Shown in pieces: positions 10,452 to 20,695 of a stretch of 64,000 nt of DNA. The stretch covers positions 30,260,430 through 30,324,429 of the forward strand of contig CM030359.1 in assembly GCA_017893485.1 (NCBI GenBank). The letters run 5' to 3'. The notes under the pieces were generated by a model. The model was not told the DNA's origin and ran no database searches. It worked only from the letters and a program-made list of their open reading frames with translations. The stretch is from Hemerocallis citrina (lineage: Eukaryota > Streptophyta > Magnoliopsida > Asparagales > Asphodelaceae). The position numbers were made by a program, and so were the translations under genes. Each line of letters begins with the position of its first letter. Position 1 is the first letter of the stretch.

Positions 10452-11462
10452 TCACAATGAAAAGGTTTGGTAGGTGATCAGCCCTTCACCTGGGAAGTCC
10501 TCCAGGGCACAACTCTTGCTTTTCATTCCAAGTGACTCCATAGTCCTGTCAATTGCACATAAAGTCTCTTTGCTTGAGGGCCCACCACCGCATACCGATA
10601 CCGATACGGTCTGTGGGCCGAACACACGAACCGCCTTGGGCAATGCATCGACAATTGACACCCAACTCTTGGCAGCACATTCGAAACTTGCGTAGCTGTA
10701 TCCGTCCTCGGGCGTGACGTGAATTGTGGAGTAGGAATCGACGTCTAGCCCATTCATTGAGTACCCACACGGGTCGAATGCAAACCCACAAGTGAGGGAT
10801 CGGGGGTTGATGGCATTGATCCCGGTTGCTTTAGTCATCCTTCGACCTGCTTCATCACCCGATAGCTCAATATCAGACTTGTTGCGGTAGAATCCGTCAG
10901 CAAGCTGGCGATCGAGGTCTGTCATGCAGACTTCCAGTGTGAGTTCGTTAAAATCAGTCATTTCATCAGCATCAGCAGCAGAAGCAGAAGCAGAGTACAC
11001 ATGCCACGAATGGTGAGTGTTCGAGGGGAGAATGCAAGCCTTGCGATGGCAAAGACCGGAAGGAAGAACTCGGTCCAAGTAGGCAACCTCATCATGAAAA
11101 CACGAGTGAGGGAATGGTTGTGCATCGGGAAAAATGAAAGAGCCACGAGAGTAGCGACAGAAGGAGAGACTGAGTCCTAGCACAGATGATGCGACAGGCA
11201 GGAGTAGAGGAATTGATTTGAGGAGTTGTGTCGTACCACAAGTTTTAATTATTATTTTGTGCGGGAACATAAATAGACTTGACTCAGATAGAATGTAGGA
11301 ATCAAAGAAGCGGTTGCCAACTGCTGAGACGATAGTGCATTGGACGGCTGAGAGAATTTGGTTTAGGGTAGAAATGGGGAGCCGTCGGAGGCTGAGGGAA
11401 TCTTCGCCGAGAAAGTGGAGCTCGATGCGTTTTTCGAAGCCCTCAAAACCCGATAAAGCCAT
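10452..11462 (-). CDS. SAMDC: S-adenosylmethionine decarboxylase proenzyme
   Basis: The 336-codon ORF is intronless and intact. The enzyme decarboxylates S-adenosylmethionine, supplying the aminopropyl donor for spermidine and spermine. The proenzyme cuts itself to make the pyruvoyl cofactor. Visible hallmarks: FEGFEKRIEL at the N-terminus (Glu7 and Glu10 of the active site), the cleavage site LSESSLF with the bond between Glu60 and Ser61, KIIIKTCGTT with the catalytic Cys75, RGSFIFPDAQPFPH, and the C-terminal FDPCGYSMNGLD...STIHVTPEDGYSYASFE segment with the processing Ser and His. It is slightly shorter than the usual 350-370 residues, losing mainly loop sequence near residues 19-25 and 155-170. 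A TATA box lies about 120 bp upstream. I do not find the conserved ~50-codon upstream ORF that represses translation of many plant SAMDC genes, so this looks like a divergent paralogue. Confidence 0.96.
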   Translation of the reverse strand: MALSGFEGFEKRIELHFLGEDSLSLRRLPISTLNQILSAVQCTIVSAVGNRFFDSYILSESSLFMFPHKIIIKTCGTTQLLKSIPLLLPVASSVLGLSLSFCRYSRGSFIFPDAQPFPHSCFHDEVAYLDRVLPSGLCHRKACILPSNTHHSWHVYSASASAADADEMTDFNELTLEVCMTDLDRQLADGFYRNKSDIELSGDEAGRRMTKATGINAINPRSLTCGFAFDPCGYSMNGLDVDSYSTIHVTPEDGYSYASFECAAKSWVSIVDALPKAVRVFGPQTVSVSVCGGGPSSKETLCAIDRTMESLGMKSKSCALEDFPGEGLITYQTFSL

Positions 11463-11525
11463 TGATATCTTGATGATCAGACACTAGCTAGTACCTTGCC
11501 CTAGCTATAGATGGCTTAGTGCTGA

Positions 11526-11553
11526 GAAAGAGAGTGAGAGAGAGAGAGAGCAT
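11526..11553 (-). promoter_or_regulatory. CT-rich leader with a 13-codon upstream ORF
   Basis: On the minus strand an ATG at 11553 opens a 13-codon frame through a (CT)n tract that ends before the SAMDC start. It is not the conserved SAMDC upstream peptide. It only matters if transcription starts upstream of it, which the TATA position allows. Confidence 0.3.
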
Positions 11554-11580
11554 TGAGATGAAGTTGGATGTTACCATGTT

Positions 11581-11589
11581 TAATTTATA
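11581..11589 (-). promoter_or_regulatory. TATA box of SAMDC
   Basis: TATAAATTA on the minus strand lies about 120 bp upstream of the SAMDC ATG, a normal distance for a short plant leader. Confidence 0.55.
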
Positions 11590-11821
11590 GGGGATTTGGA
11601 TTTGGGATTGAAGTGAACTAAGAAATCGAGATGAAGCATGCGTGTGACGCAACCCAGGATAATGATTGTGAGCAATTAATAGTGAGAGAATTCAGACCAT
11701 GCGCATGGGATAGTGGAGGGAGCTCAATAGGTGAAAGGCATTTGTTGAGATGGGGGCTTATTTTTAATGGAGATAGATATTGTTTGTTTGGCCTCTATAT
11801 ATATATGTGCTAAAATATATA

Positions 11822-12000
11822 TAAGGGAAAAAGGGTCACGAGCAACTTACTCATTTAGTAAATAAGCAATTGATGATGTGACATGCATGTAATTGAAAAT
11901 TTCTTAAAAGGATTAGTTGTCCAATGTATCACATGCATACCACATAATCACTTGCTCATTTACTAAATGAACAAATTGCTCATATCCCTTTTACCCTATA
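11822..12000. mobile_element. MITE with ~50-bp imperfect terminal inverted repeats
   Basis: The ends AAGGGAAAAAGGGTCACGAG and (reverse complement) AGGGTAAAAGGGATATGAG continue into inverted ACTCATTTAGTAAAT and TGACATGCATG blocks. A second copy lies at 50815-50985. Both are flanked by TATA-rich DNA, which fits a TA target (Tc1/mariner type), but the TA duplication cannot be told from the flanking microsatellite. Confidence 0.8.
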
Positions 12001-12329
12001 TATAATAATACTAGATTATATGTTTTATTGTGAACTGTAAGTGTTTGAGAGGAAAAAGAATTTAAAAAAAAAGGAGGACAAGCGTTGACAGAGTTGAATT
12101 ATAAGAGTAGCTTTCACTACTCTTTTTCGATGGACACTTAGCTAATTCCAACTCTAGGAGCATGCTAAACTCAACACGCACGTTATCTAGCTATTTGGTT
12201 AAGATTCTATCAAAAAATCTGTTGGGTTGAGAAGGAGGATAACTTTGTACCTCCAACACTTTCCTTCACTTTTTTGGTGCCTTAAGTAAAGATTTTTATT
12301 TTTATTTTTATTTTTATTTATATATATAT

Positions 12330-13665
12330 AATTTTTAATATGTCACTTTTTGAAACTATTTGCAGAAAGTATAGTTGTCAAAGTAATTGTACTCGTGGAC
12401 TCAACTACTAAACTCGCCGTTCCCAGCAGCGAGTTTAGTTGTTTCATGCTCACCGTTGGAACACAGCGTGTTTAGTATTAACTTTTTTTAGAAATTCGAT
12501 GTTACCAATGGCAAGTTCAGTTCAAAATTTTTAATGAAAACTCACTGTTCTCAACTAGCATTGGTATAAATACCCGAAACCCGGACCCGACCCGGACCCG
12601 GTAATGGACCGGAACCGACCCGGCCTATCTGGGTCCGGGTCCGGGTCTGGGTCCGCTCAAAAGAGACCCGACCCGGATCCAGACCCGGACCCGGACCCGG
12701 ACCCGGACCCGTTAATAAAAACCCAAAAAATCAACATAAAAATAAATATTCTACCCTCATCCCTCCCATCATTTCTCCTCAATTCTAAATCTTTCTCTTG
12801 CACACTCAAAACTCATGCCTTTTTCTTCTCTCCTCTATTCTAAATCCTCCACTCGCCGCCTCCGCTTGCCGCTCACACTCCCGCTCCTGCCCGAACGGGT
12901 AAGAATATTTTAATAGGATCCGGACCCGGTCCTCATGGGTCCGGGTCCGGGTCCAATTTTTGGATCTGTAGGGGACTGGGTCCGGGTAGTGAAGGACCCG
13001 ACCCGACCCGATACCAATGCTATTCTCAACGACGATGATATTTATACTAGACTCGCTGTTGGGAATAACGAGTTTAGTTCAAATTTTTTAATGAAGACTC
13101 GCCGTTCCCAATAGCGAGAACATTTATGCTTGACTCATTGTTGGAAATAGTGAGAATGCTGAAAATTTCACAGAGAGTGAAACACTCTACTAGACCTAGT
13201 GAATTTTTGAAAAAAAAACTCCATAATTTTTTTAAAAAACTAAACTCGCCGTTCCCAACAGCGAGTCTAGTATAAATGTCCTCACCCTCGGCGAGTCTTT
13301 ATCGAAAATTTTCAAATAAATTCACTGTTCATAACAACAAGTATAGTACAAAGAACCTCGTTGTTGGGACAGCGAGTCTTTTTTGAAAATTTTGAACTGT
13401 ATTGCTTGAATAAATATAAAAGTATCCCAAGCTTCTGATATTGTGATTCGTTCATTTCCCTCTTCTTTCTCTCAGTTTTTTTTTTCTTATTTTCTTTTGT
13501 CTCTCGTTGTTCCCAACGACGAGTTTAGTTTTTTCATAATTGCTGTTGGGACACAGCGAGTTTAGTGCTAACTTTTGCGTTCACAAGCACAAATACTTTG
13601 ACATCTGTCCTCTTTTTACAAATAGTTTCGAAAGGTGACATTTAAAAAAAAATTCTAAAGGTATA
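12330..13665. mobile_element. Inverted-repeat element with many GCTGTTCCCAACAGC palindromes
   Basis: The left end (ATGTCACTTTTTGAAACTAT near 12340, then GTTGTCAAAGTAATTGTACT) recurs inverted at 13575-13655. Between them are about ten copies of a palindromic motif CGCTGTTCCCAACAGCG followed by AGTTTAGT. A hAT element at 12556-13022 interrupts it. There is no ORF. Long terminal inverted repeats without a transposase fit a non-autonomous Mutator-like or similar element; the exact ends and target duplication are not resolved. Confidence 0.6.
12556..13022. mobile_element. Non-autonomous hAT element with perfect 8-bp target duplication
   Basis: The element runs TAGCATTGGTAT...GATACCAATGCTA (12-bp terminal inverted repeats) and is flanked on both sides by TTCTCAAC (12548-12555 and 13023-13030). 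The subterminal regions are arrays of ACCCGG/GGGTCC hexamers. No transposase is present. It is nested in the inverted-repeat element at 12330-13665. Confidence 0.92.
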
Positions 13666-14163
13666 AGCATTACCATTAACCCACCAAGAACAAAGAAGGG
13701 TTGAATAACAACATACATAAAAATCTTCTTTGCAAATAATATTTAAAAAACTTTCTTCAAATTTAGCCTGCAATAACAAGCAAATTACTATATTGAAAAT
13801 ACATTAAAAAAAGCTTGCACCATGGATGAGATATAGAGATTTTACTCATGTGAACAAAGTTAAGACAAAATAAGCCGAAAATTTATGTCAGTGCACAAAA
13901 TTTTAGCATTAATATAAATTGTTTTAACAACTCACATAACCTATACAGAAGTTTTTTATTTCTTTACTTTGTCATTCAAAAATAATTGCTTCAAGTAGTG
14001 TATAGAAAATATAGTTGTGTGTATGTAGTACTTGCATGCTAACCAAACTGATTCTAGCTAGCTCTAATGTACAAATCTGAATTTGTTAAAAATTTGTAAC
14101 TGAAATGTATTTATACTAAAACCATAAAGAGAATTTTAGACAAATGTGTAATTTATATGTATA
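13666..14163. other. Unassigned intergenic DNA
   Basis: AT-rich DNA between two elements; no gene or repeat end is recognised. Confidence 0.4.
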
Positions 14164-14748
14164 CTAGATTTGCCCGTGGGCACGTGCCTACGGCACGTCT
14201 TCGGAACGATACAAAATACGAAAAACCCTATAAACAGTAAAACAACAATTATGTAGCTCAAGTTTGAATAGTATGACAATAATTAGTTGTAAATAAAAGT
14301 CCATGTTTCCATTAGTATATGTTGAAAAATAATTATAAATGGGGGTGTAAAATCTAACTTCTTAGAACCTTAAGTGTGGAAAATGATGAAATTTAACTGT
14401 CGAAGAAATATTTGCTATTTTTAATATAACATGTGCAATAAAAAAAACATAAATTTCTGAAAATTTACAAAACTGAAATATTAAAATCTAAATTTCTAAG
14501 TAAATAAAGAAAGAATGGGAGAAAGAGAGAGAGAGAGAGAGAAAGAGAGAAATATGAAAAGTGAAGAGAGAATAGAGAGATAGTAATAAAGTAATGAGTT
14601 TTTTTGTTTTTTGGGGGAAAATTTTAGTTTTGGAGTTTGAAATTTTGGAAGAAAAAATGTGTTTGGTGAAACAAGATCTGAGCCTTTGATTTTGGAAGGA
14701 ATTGAAGGTGAGCCACTTGATAGCTTTCTTTGTGTTTTATTATATAGA
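14164..14748 (-). mobile_element. Non-autonomous Helitron, family 1, copy 1
   Basis: On the minus strand the 5' end is TCTATATAATAAAACAC (14748 inward) and the 3' end is CAAATCTAG (ending 14164). The 3' subterminal palindrome is GGCACGTGCC. The flanks are A before the TC and T after the CTAG, the canonical A^T insertion without target duplication. It shares both ends with copies at 41519-42059 and 44564-44827. It has no Rep/helicase coding; a GA-rich tract lies at 14518-14550. Confidence 0.9.
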
Positions 14749-15150
14749 TATAAGTTAATAACTAGGTGAGTGTGAACAAGAAGGAAGGATATTTCTGGTG
14801 TTGTTGCTGCCTTTACTGAAAGCATGATCAGATCTCTTGATCAATTAGTTTTCCCTTCATCCATCAATATCTTTACCCCTACGATCTAGTACTAGTAGTT
14901 GTTCTTTACTTTCTATCTTCAACTCAGTTTCCTAAGAAGACAATGATTTTGTATGTACTAACTCCATTGGACATGCTTCCCTAATATCAAAATATTTCTT
15001 CTCCTCTGAATATCTAAATTACAACCAACTTACAATTATTAAGAAAATAAATCATACTTGGTGGATTGGCGATCGTCAAATAAGTTTATAATTTGGACTC
15101 AACTTTGATCTATTCAGGTCAAAGTAAGAAATGCCTATGGCCTCTCTCAG
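14749..15150. other. Flank left of the CACTA element
   Basis: No gene is supported. The last bases (15148-15150, CAG) are the left target duplication. If the CACTA element is removed, a minus-strand frame reads from about 19740 through the join to a stop near 15090; see the findings. Confidence 0.4.
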
Positions 15151-15580
15151 CACTACAAAAGAAAAGGTCTTCACCGGCGTTTTTTTGGGGCTTCACCGGC
15201 GTTTATAAACGCCGGTGTATAACCTACCGGCGTTTGGAAAAGCGCCACAACAAGCGCCGGTGGAGTGCGTGCCGGGAATTGTTTGGCGGCCTACACCGGC
15301 GCTTTTGAAAATGCCGGTGTTGTTGTAATATACCCCGGTGCTTGCAAAAGCGCCAATATATACTTTTTTATTTATTTTATTTTATTTTATTTTTTGGGGG
15401 GTAAAAAAAAATTTTAATTTTTTTTTTTAATGAATGAATATATAAAAAATTTATTTTCACATACATTATTTCTGCTAGTTCAAGATTACATTGCTAATCA
15501 TAAAATACAAAAGACTATTACATTGCTAATCATAAAATACATATAGTAGCGGCTTATGAAATTTTAGGGTAATGATCAAA

Positions 15581-16060
15581 TCACGAATATGATGATGAAA
15601 TGCAACAAACTCCAAACACAAACTCCAAACACAAGCTGTGTGCGCTTGCGAATGCTTCAAGAAAAACACAAGGATATAGAAGATTGATTTTGTATTGGTT
15701 CTGGTTTGGTTCACAGTTTCTCTGAGCTTCAGAACCAGAGGATATAGAAGATTGATTAGCTCCCTCATCGGTATTACTATTAGGATTAGAACAAGCATTG
15801 CCATCGGTTCTGTCAGTCTTCTTGGTGTTGAGAAAACGACCGCCACAACCCCTTGCTCACCTCAATGTATGTTGGTGGCGAGATTCATGAAGATATGGCT
15901 GGAAAAAGAAAAGCATCAGTCAAGTAGGTGTATCATCAGCTTTCAGACACTTCTTAGACACAATGCTGATACTGAACACATAATCAACCATTTTTAAACG
16001 ATCACTTTCATAATAATACTAGAATTACTTTTGTTATTTTGTATGGATTACGAGACTATG

Positions 16061-16131
<71 letters not shown>

Positions 16132-17989
16132 ATGCCATTTATATTAGGAGTGTGCATAATTTACTGGTATATAGAAGCTTATATGTTTGATACCTAAAAG
16201 ATTATGGGAGGTTAACATCGAAGCAATTTGTCACTTGAGGCATATAGCAACTGTAAAAAACCATTGGATTCAAAGACATTTCTCTTTGCAAGATAAGTAG
16301 AGAAACCACTTATGATCAGAACTGTCCACAATAATATCAATTCATTCGTATGGCAGAACAGATTGACTGTTGTGAATGTGTAATCCGCCGCTTAATTTTC
16401 AAAGAGGAAAGGATTCATTTTCTAAGCCGCTCCCCTCCCTAATGTTTCCAGTTAAATCGTTGCACATGCATTTAATGTATTAATTTCCTAGTGTTTTAAA
16501 TAATCAAAGAACACACTAAAGCTTACATGTATTTACCTTTCTAGATTTTACAACTTTCTTCTCAAGTTCAGCCTTAGCACGCGACTGCCTTCGCCTCAGC
16601 ATTCCATGGTACTGCTTGGCATTTACATAAACCGGTTCCTCTGCCATATCAAGAGGCAGAGGCATGCGAGTATGTGGCATTCCAAGTAACTGAGGATGCA
16701 CCTATAATGGCAGTGATTGAAAGTTGGATCCTACACCGCAAAAGCAATTAACTGCTGACTATCTAGCCAAAGAATGAAAATCAATAGAACCGATCATTAA
16801 CAACAATGAAGTGATGAATTCAAACCAACCAAGGCTATGAATGATGAGATTGCTTAGTTCAAAACTTCTTGAGGCCAGCGTGTTCTTTTCTATTAAGTTC
16901 GTTATACACTTGGGAGTAATATTAGTTAGCTTATTATGAAATATTGTGAGCAAACGTGTCATTTCTTTTAACAGAAAAAAGTAAGTTAGCATACCAGAGC
17001 TTGAGGTCCATAAGAAGTCATTGTTCCAGCATAAGGATCAGTATATGGATATGGTGCATATGCCTGTCAGTAACTAAAGAATAATTAGAGAATATGTTAA
17101 ATTGAGAGATCAAGAGTTCAAAATGAAAATATAAAAGGAAGTGCTCCCACGATTGTTTGACCGAGTTCCAGCTGAGTATGTGGTACAAGATATTCAGTCA
17201 TCGCAGGATGCACAGTAGATGACATGGGCTGCAAATTGTGTTCAGATCCAAAGCTTCCATCTAAGCAACAGTAAAGATCATCTTTTTAGAACCAACGAAT
17301 ACTATAAGAATGATAAGATATATTTCAATGATGAAAACCCGGTCCACTTAGAATATAAGATACAGATTTACTCGATCATTAGCATATTGAATACAATCTT
17401 TAAAGTGTGGTCTAGTACGACTGGTTGGTTGCTCTTTGAAAGGAAATATATTCCATACATAATGAAATTTAGATAAGAAAATTCTAACACTTGCAACTTA
17501 GTTCCGATAATTAAGATGCAGATAATCTACATATAAAAAACTGTCATGACCTTCGATTCGTGAAAATTGTACACGCTTAACCCCCATATACATGTGATTA
17601 GCATTACAAATGAAGTAATGATTCATCATATTTTAACCGGGACTCTTTGAAACAGTACAAATTTCAGTATCATTTTATATAATATTTAATACTCAAAATC
17701 TAGCGGATTGCCCATAATCTAATACTCATTTGATTACTCACTATGCACATTTATACACAAATTAAACCGATCAATCCAATAACGGCATCATCCATCACAA
17801 ACAACAAAATATGCTAAACTTCTCAGAATGTAATTAATCACCTGTTCCATTTCCAATATCTTGCATACTTTTGCTACCATCTCCACTCTCAGTACTTCCC
17901 GGAACAAATGTAGTCACAAATTCGGAAGCAAGCCACCATGGATGGGCTTCACCATCTCCAGAGTTCGCTCCTTCCGGCCTAAATTTCAT
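15581..17989 (-). pseudogene. NF-YA: NF-YA (CCAAT-binding factor subunit A) gene inside a CACTA element, premature stop
   Basis: NF-YA joins the NF-YB/NF-YC dimer and reads CCAAT boxes. I infer five exons: 17842-17989, 17151-17260, 16995-17063, 16537-16701 and 15581-15898. All junctions have GT/AG and keep phase. Exon 4 encodes [20 protein letters not shown] with [10 protein letters not shown], the A1 helix that binds NF-YB/C. Exon 5 begins PYLHESRHQHTLR, the A2 DNA-binding part, then hits TGA at 15857-15859 where the family has Arg. After the TGA the frame continues ARGCGGRFLN and runs to a natural stop at 15581-15583. Without the TGA the product would be 269 residues; with it, 177, lacking the GxGGRF loop that contacts DNA. 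The TGA is one C-to-T change from CGA. Retained introns mean capture at the DNA level. Upstream leader exons probably lie in 18000-19300 but I cannot place them. Confidence 0.9.
16059..16127. repeat. (TA)n microsatellite in NF-YA intron 4
   Basis: About 35 TA dinucleotides in a row lie inside the last intron of the captured gene. Confidence 0.95.
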
Positions 17990-19616
17990 TTTCTAAAGCT
18001 TAACCTATAATTCAATTGTCCTATGCAACTGCATAATTAAACAAGGATAACAACAATAAGCTAATTATGACATTGAAATTAAACTAAAGATTACAGAACA
18101 ATAAACTACTGGTTAATATTGATGTTACAGTTAGAGCATATATATAAATCTACAAAATATTCCATGAACTCCTTAAACCCTAAGAATTGAATCGAGGGCC
18201 AAATATATATAATTTTTATATAAAAAAATCCATCCCCTAAATGATCAAATAACATTAACTTCAAACCTTACATCAAAATAAAATAGGAAAAAACAAAATT
18301 CAATCAAAATAACATACAAATTAATGAACCAACTTTGGACATAGAAAGCAAAACAATCAATGAGACCCAAAACAGAATTTCGAGCTCACAATTAGAAGAA
18401 GAAGAACAGTCACAAGTGAGAAATCCTAGAATTCTCCTACACCTATGATTATTTGGCCATCTTCATATCCAAGGATTCAGACACAAAAGCTACAAAAGAT
18501 GATGAGTATATATGGACAAAGAACATAACTAAAAATAGGAGTCAATCAATGCTTACTTCTATTTTAGGCTTACTTCTAGCTGAGTATGAACTGGAAAAAC
18601 ACAAGTCAATCCTTTTTTCACTGTATTTCCCGACTTCATCTGCATGCATCTGAGCCAACTGCCTACCATCTCCGTATTTTGCTGCCTTCTTAGGGTAAGT
18701 AGAAGAGAAAGACAATCTTAGTATTTTTAACTGTATGAAGAAAGTAAAACAAACAAACTTACCAACTAATTAATGGCATTTCCATATTACCTCCTCTTCT
18801 TCTTCTTCTTCTCTGCTTCATTTATTTGCTCTCTGAAATTTCCCAATCTTCGGATCAGGTGGTTGACTAGAAACAGAAGAAATATAGTATTCATTACAAA
18901 TAATCAACAAAAAAATTACGATCAAATTCTTTGGATCTGGTGACCACAAATTAAGGGAATTAAAATTGAAATCAAGTATATAATATTAGGGCTTAGTCTG
19001 AAAAGAACTAATCTTTATGTTTGAATCCCTAACCAAATTAGGGTTTAGACATCTAAAACATCAAGAAATCGATTAAAATCATTGAAATGAGAAGAAGATT
19101 GGGGTTTTCTTTGGTCATAGAAATCTAGGACGAACAAGTAGTAAGTAAATTATGGTTTCGATTCCATAATTTCAGAATTTCAAAAACAAAGATTACAAAT
19201 CGAAAAACAAATTCCGGTAGAAAATTAGGGTTTAAGAAATACTAGTGCTAGTAGATTACAAACAGAAGATTAGGAATTCATAACCCAAATTTGCTGTTTC
19301 TAAAGAGGAGAATTCTTTACCGAACAGTGTCGCACTCATTCGTTGGAGGGAGGGAGAGAGAGAGATGGAACCGTGAGGGTTTAGCAAAAAGGGGATTTGG
19401 GGAAATAGGAGAGGCGGCTGGGTTAAAAAAAAAAACCCCCAGAATGGCCGGCGTTTGCTTAATAAACGCAGGCCTATATTATAATAGCCCGGCGCTTATT
19501 AAAAGTGCCGTGTATGTTAACGTTTTAGTTTCTCCACGAAATAACACATTTATACCCCGGCATTTCCGAAAAATGCCGGGGTATAAATGCCGCTAAATAC
19601 AGTTTTTGTTGTAGTG

Positions 19617-20181
19617 CAGATCAAGAGGTTTGGAGGCATTTGTGGAAGCGTCGGGGGTGACGACAGCCTTCGTTACGAGGTGGTGGTGATAATCAACGGT
19701 GGTCAAGATAGATGATGAGAACGTGGTCTCAATCTAGACATGAGTATGTCAGATTGGTAGTACTTGCGGTGTCTCTCGTATAGTACTTGAAGTTGACGTA
19801 TGGGTTGCTGGGGGCGGCGGTGGTGTGGTTGCGAGTGATGGCAAGGACAAACGGGGTACAAGCAAGAGAATGAGAGAGAATGAGCTCAAATTGGCACGAG
19901 AAACTTTTTTTTGCGAGGTCGGCTGACCAGTAGGATTAGGTTTTGTTGTATTTTTTATTGGTTAGTTGGGAAGTATGAGTTCCATGACCCAGTCTATTGG
20001 GTTTCATGAATTTTATAGTTCTCATTTTTGGTTGTATGTTTTGTTAAATTCTCTTAATGAAACGCGGAAGGCTTCAACCCACTGTTATTGATAATAAAAA
20101 AAAACTCCACTTGACATATAAGGAGACAAATACATGGAGGAAAAAAAAGAAGTAATAATAATGTAATTAAAAGCATATTCT
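19617..20181. other. Flank right of the CACTA element
   Basis: It begins with the right CAG duplication. A Pro- and Thr-rich minus-strand segment preceded by a hydrophobic stretch (about 19800-19900) looks like the start of a decayed host gene, but I do not recognise the family. The rest, 19930-20180, shows nothing. Confidence 0.35.
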
Positions 20182-20695
20182 ATGGTGATGGAGGTAAATA
20201 TTCGGCCTCATTTGAGCTGTCTGATCCTATTAAGATCATGAAACCTATTAGAGTAGGCCTGCATGCTCTATGGGCCGCTAGCCAGCCCACGACACTCTTT
20301 TGGCCCACAGAGAAGAGTCAAACTTCTCCATTAGGGTTTCCTCTCTCTACCTATAAATAATTGACCATCTCCACTGTGACCAGGTAATGCACCTTTAGCT
20401 TCCAAAACCCTAGATCTCATTTTCTCTTTCTTCCAGTCACTGACTTGATCATCGGAGGGTCCGCCGCCGGGAAAACACCTGGTGTTTCTGGACTTTGTGC
20501 GGGTGTTCGCCGACCGACGGTCGAGAGTAACCACCAGTAGATCCACTCCTCCCATCTCTCTCCAGATCCAGATCTACGAATGAGATCTGTCATTCCTCCT
20601 CAAAAATTGAACTCATCATTTGTTGCTCCCACATCCTAAAAACAATAAAGATTGGCATCGTCTGTGGGAACAACACAGATCCAGCCTCATCTCTA

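Larger units (their letters stand above)
15151..19616. mobile_element. CACTA (En/Spm) transposon carrying an NF-YA gene
   Basis: The left terminus CACTACAAAAGAAAAGG and the inverted right terminus CACTACAACAAAAACTG share the CACTACAA start, and both are flanked by the 3-bp duplication CAG (15148-15150 and 19617-19619). Subterminal repeats with CACCGGCGTTT, GCCGGTGT and GCGCTTTTGAAAATGCCGG occur at 15165-15360, and related inverted CGCCGG/CCCCGGCATTT motifs at 19440-19600, as expected for CACTA subterminal regions. Total length is 4466 bp. No TNPA/TNPD-type transposase is present, so it is non-autonomous. Nearly the whole interior is a minus-strand NF-YA gene with its introns and upstream region. 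Confidence 0.88.

Noticed and set aside
10474..11146. Other-frame ORFs within the SAMDC gene
   Set aside because: They are shadows of the SAMDC reading frame.
12604..12843. Asp-Pro repeat protein
   Set aside because: The DPDPDP run is the ACCCGG array of a hAT element, bounded by its terminal repeats and target duplications.
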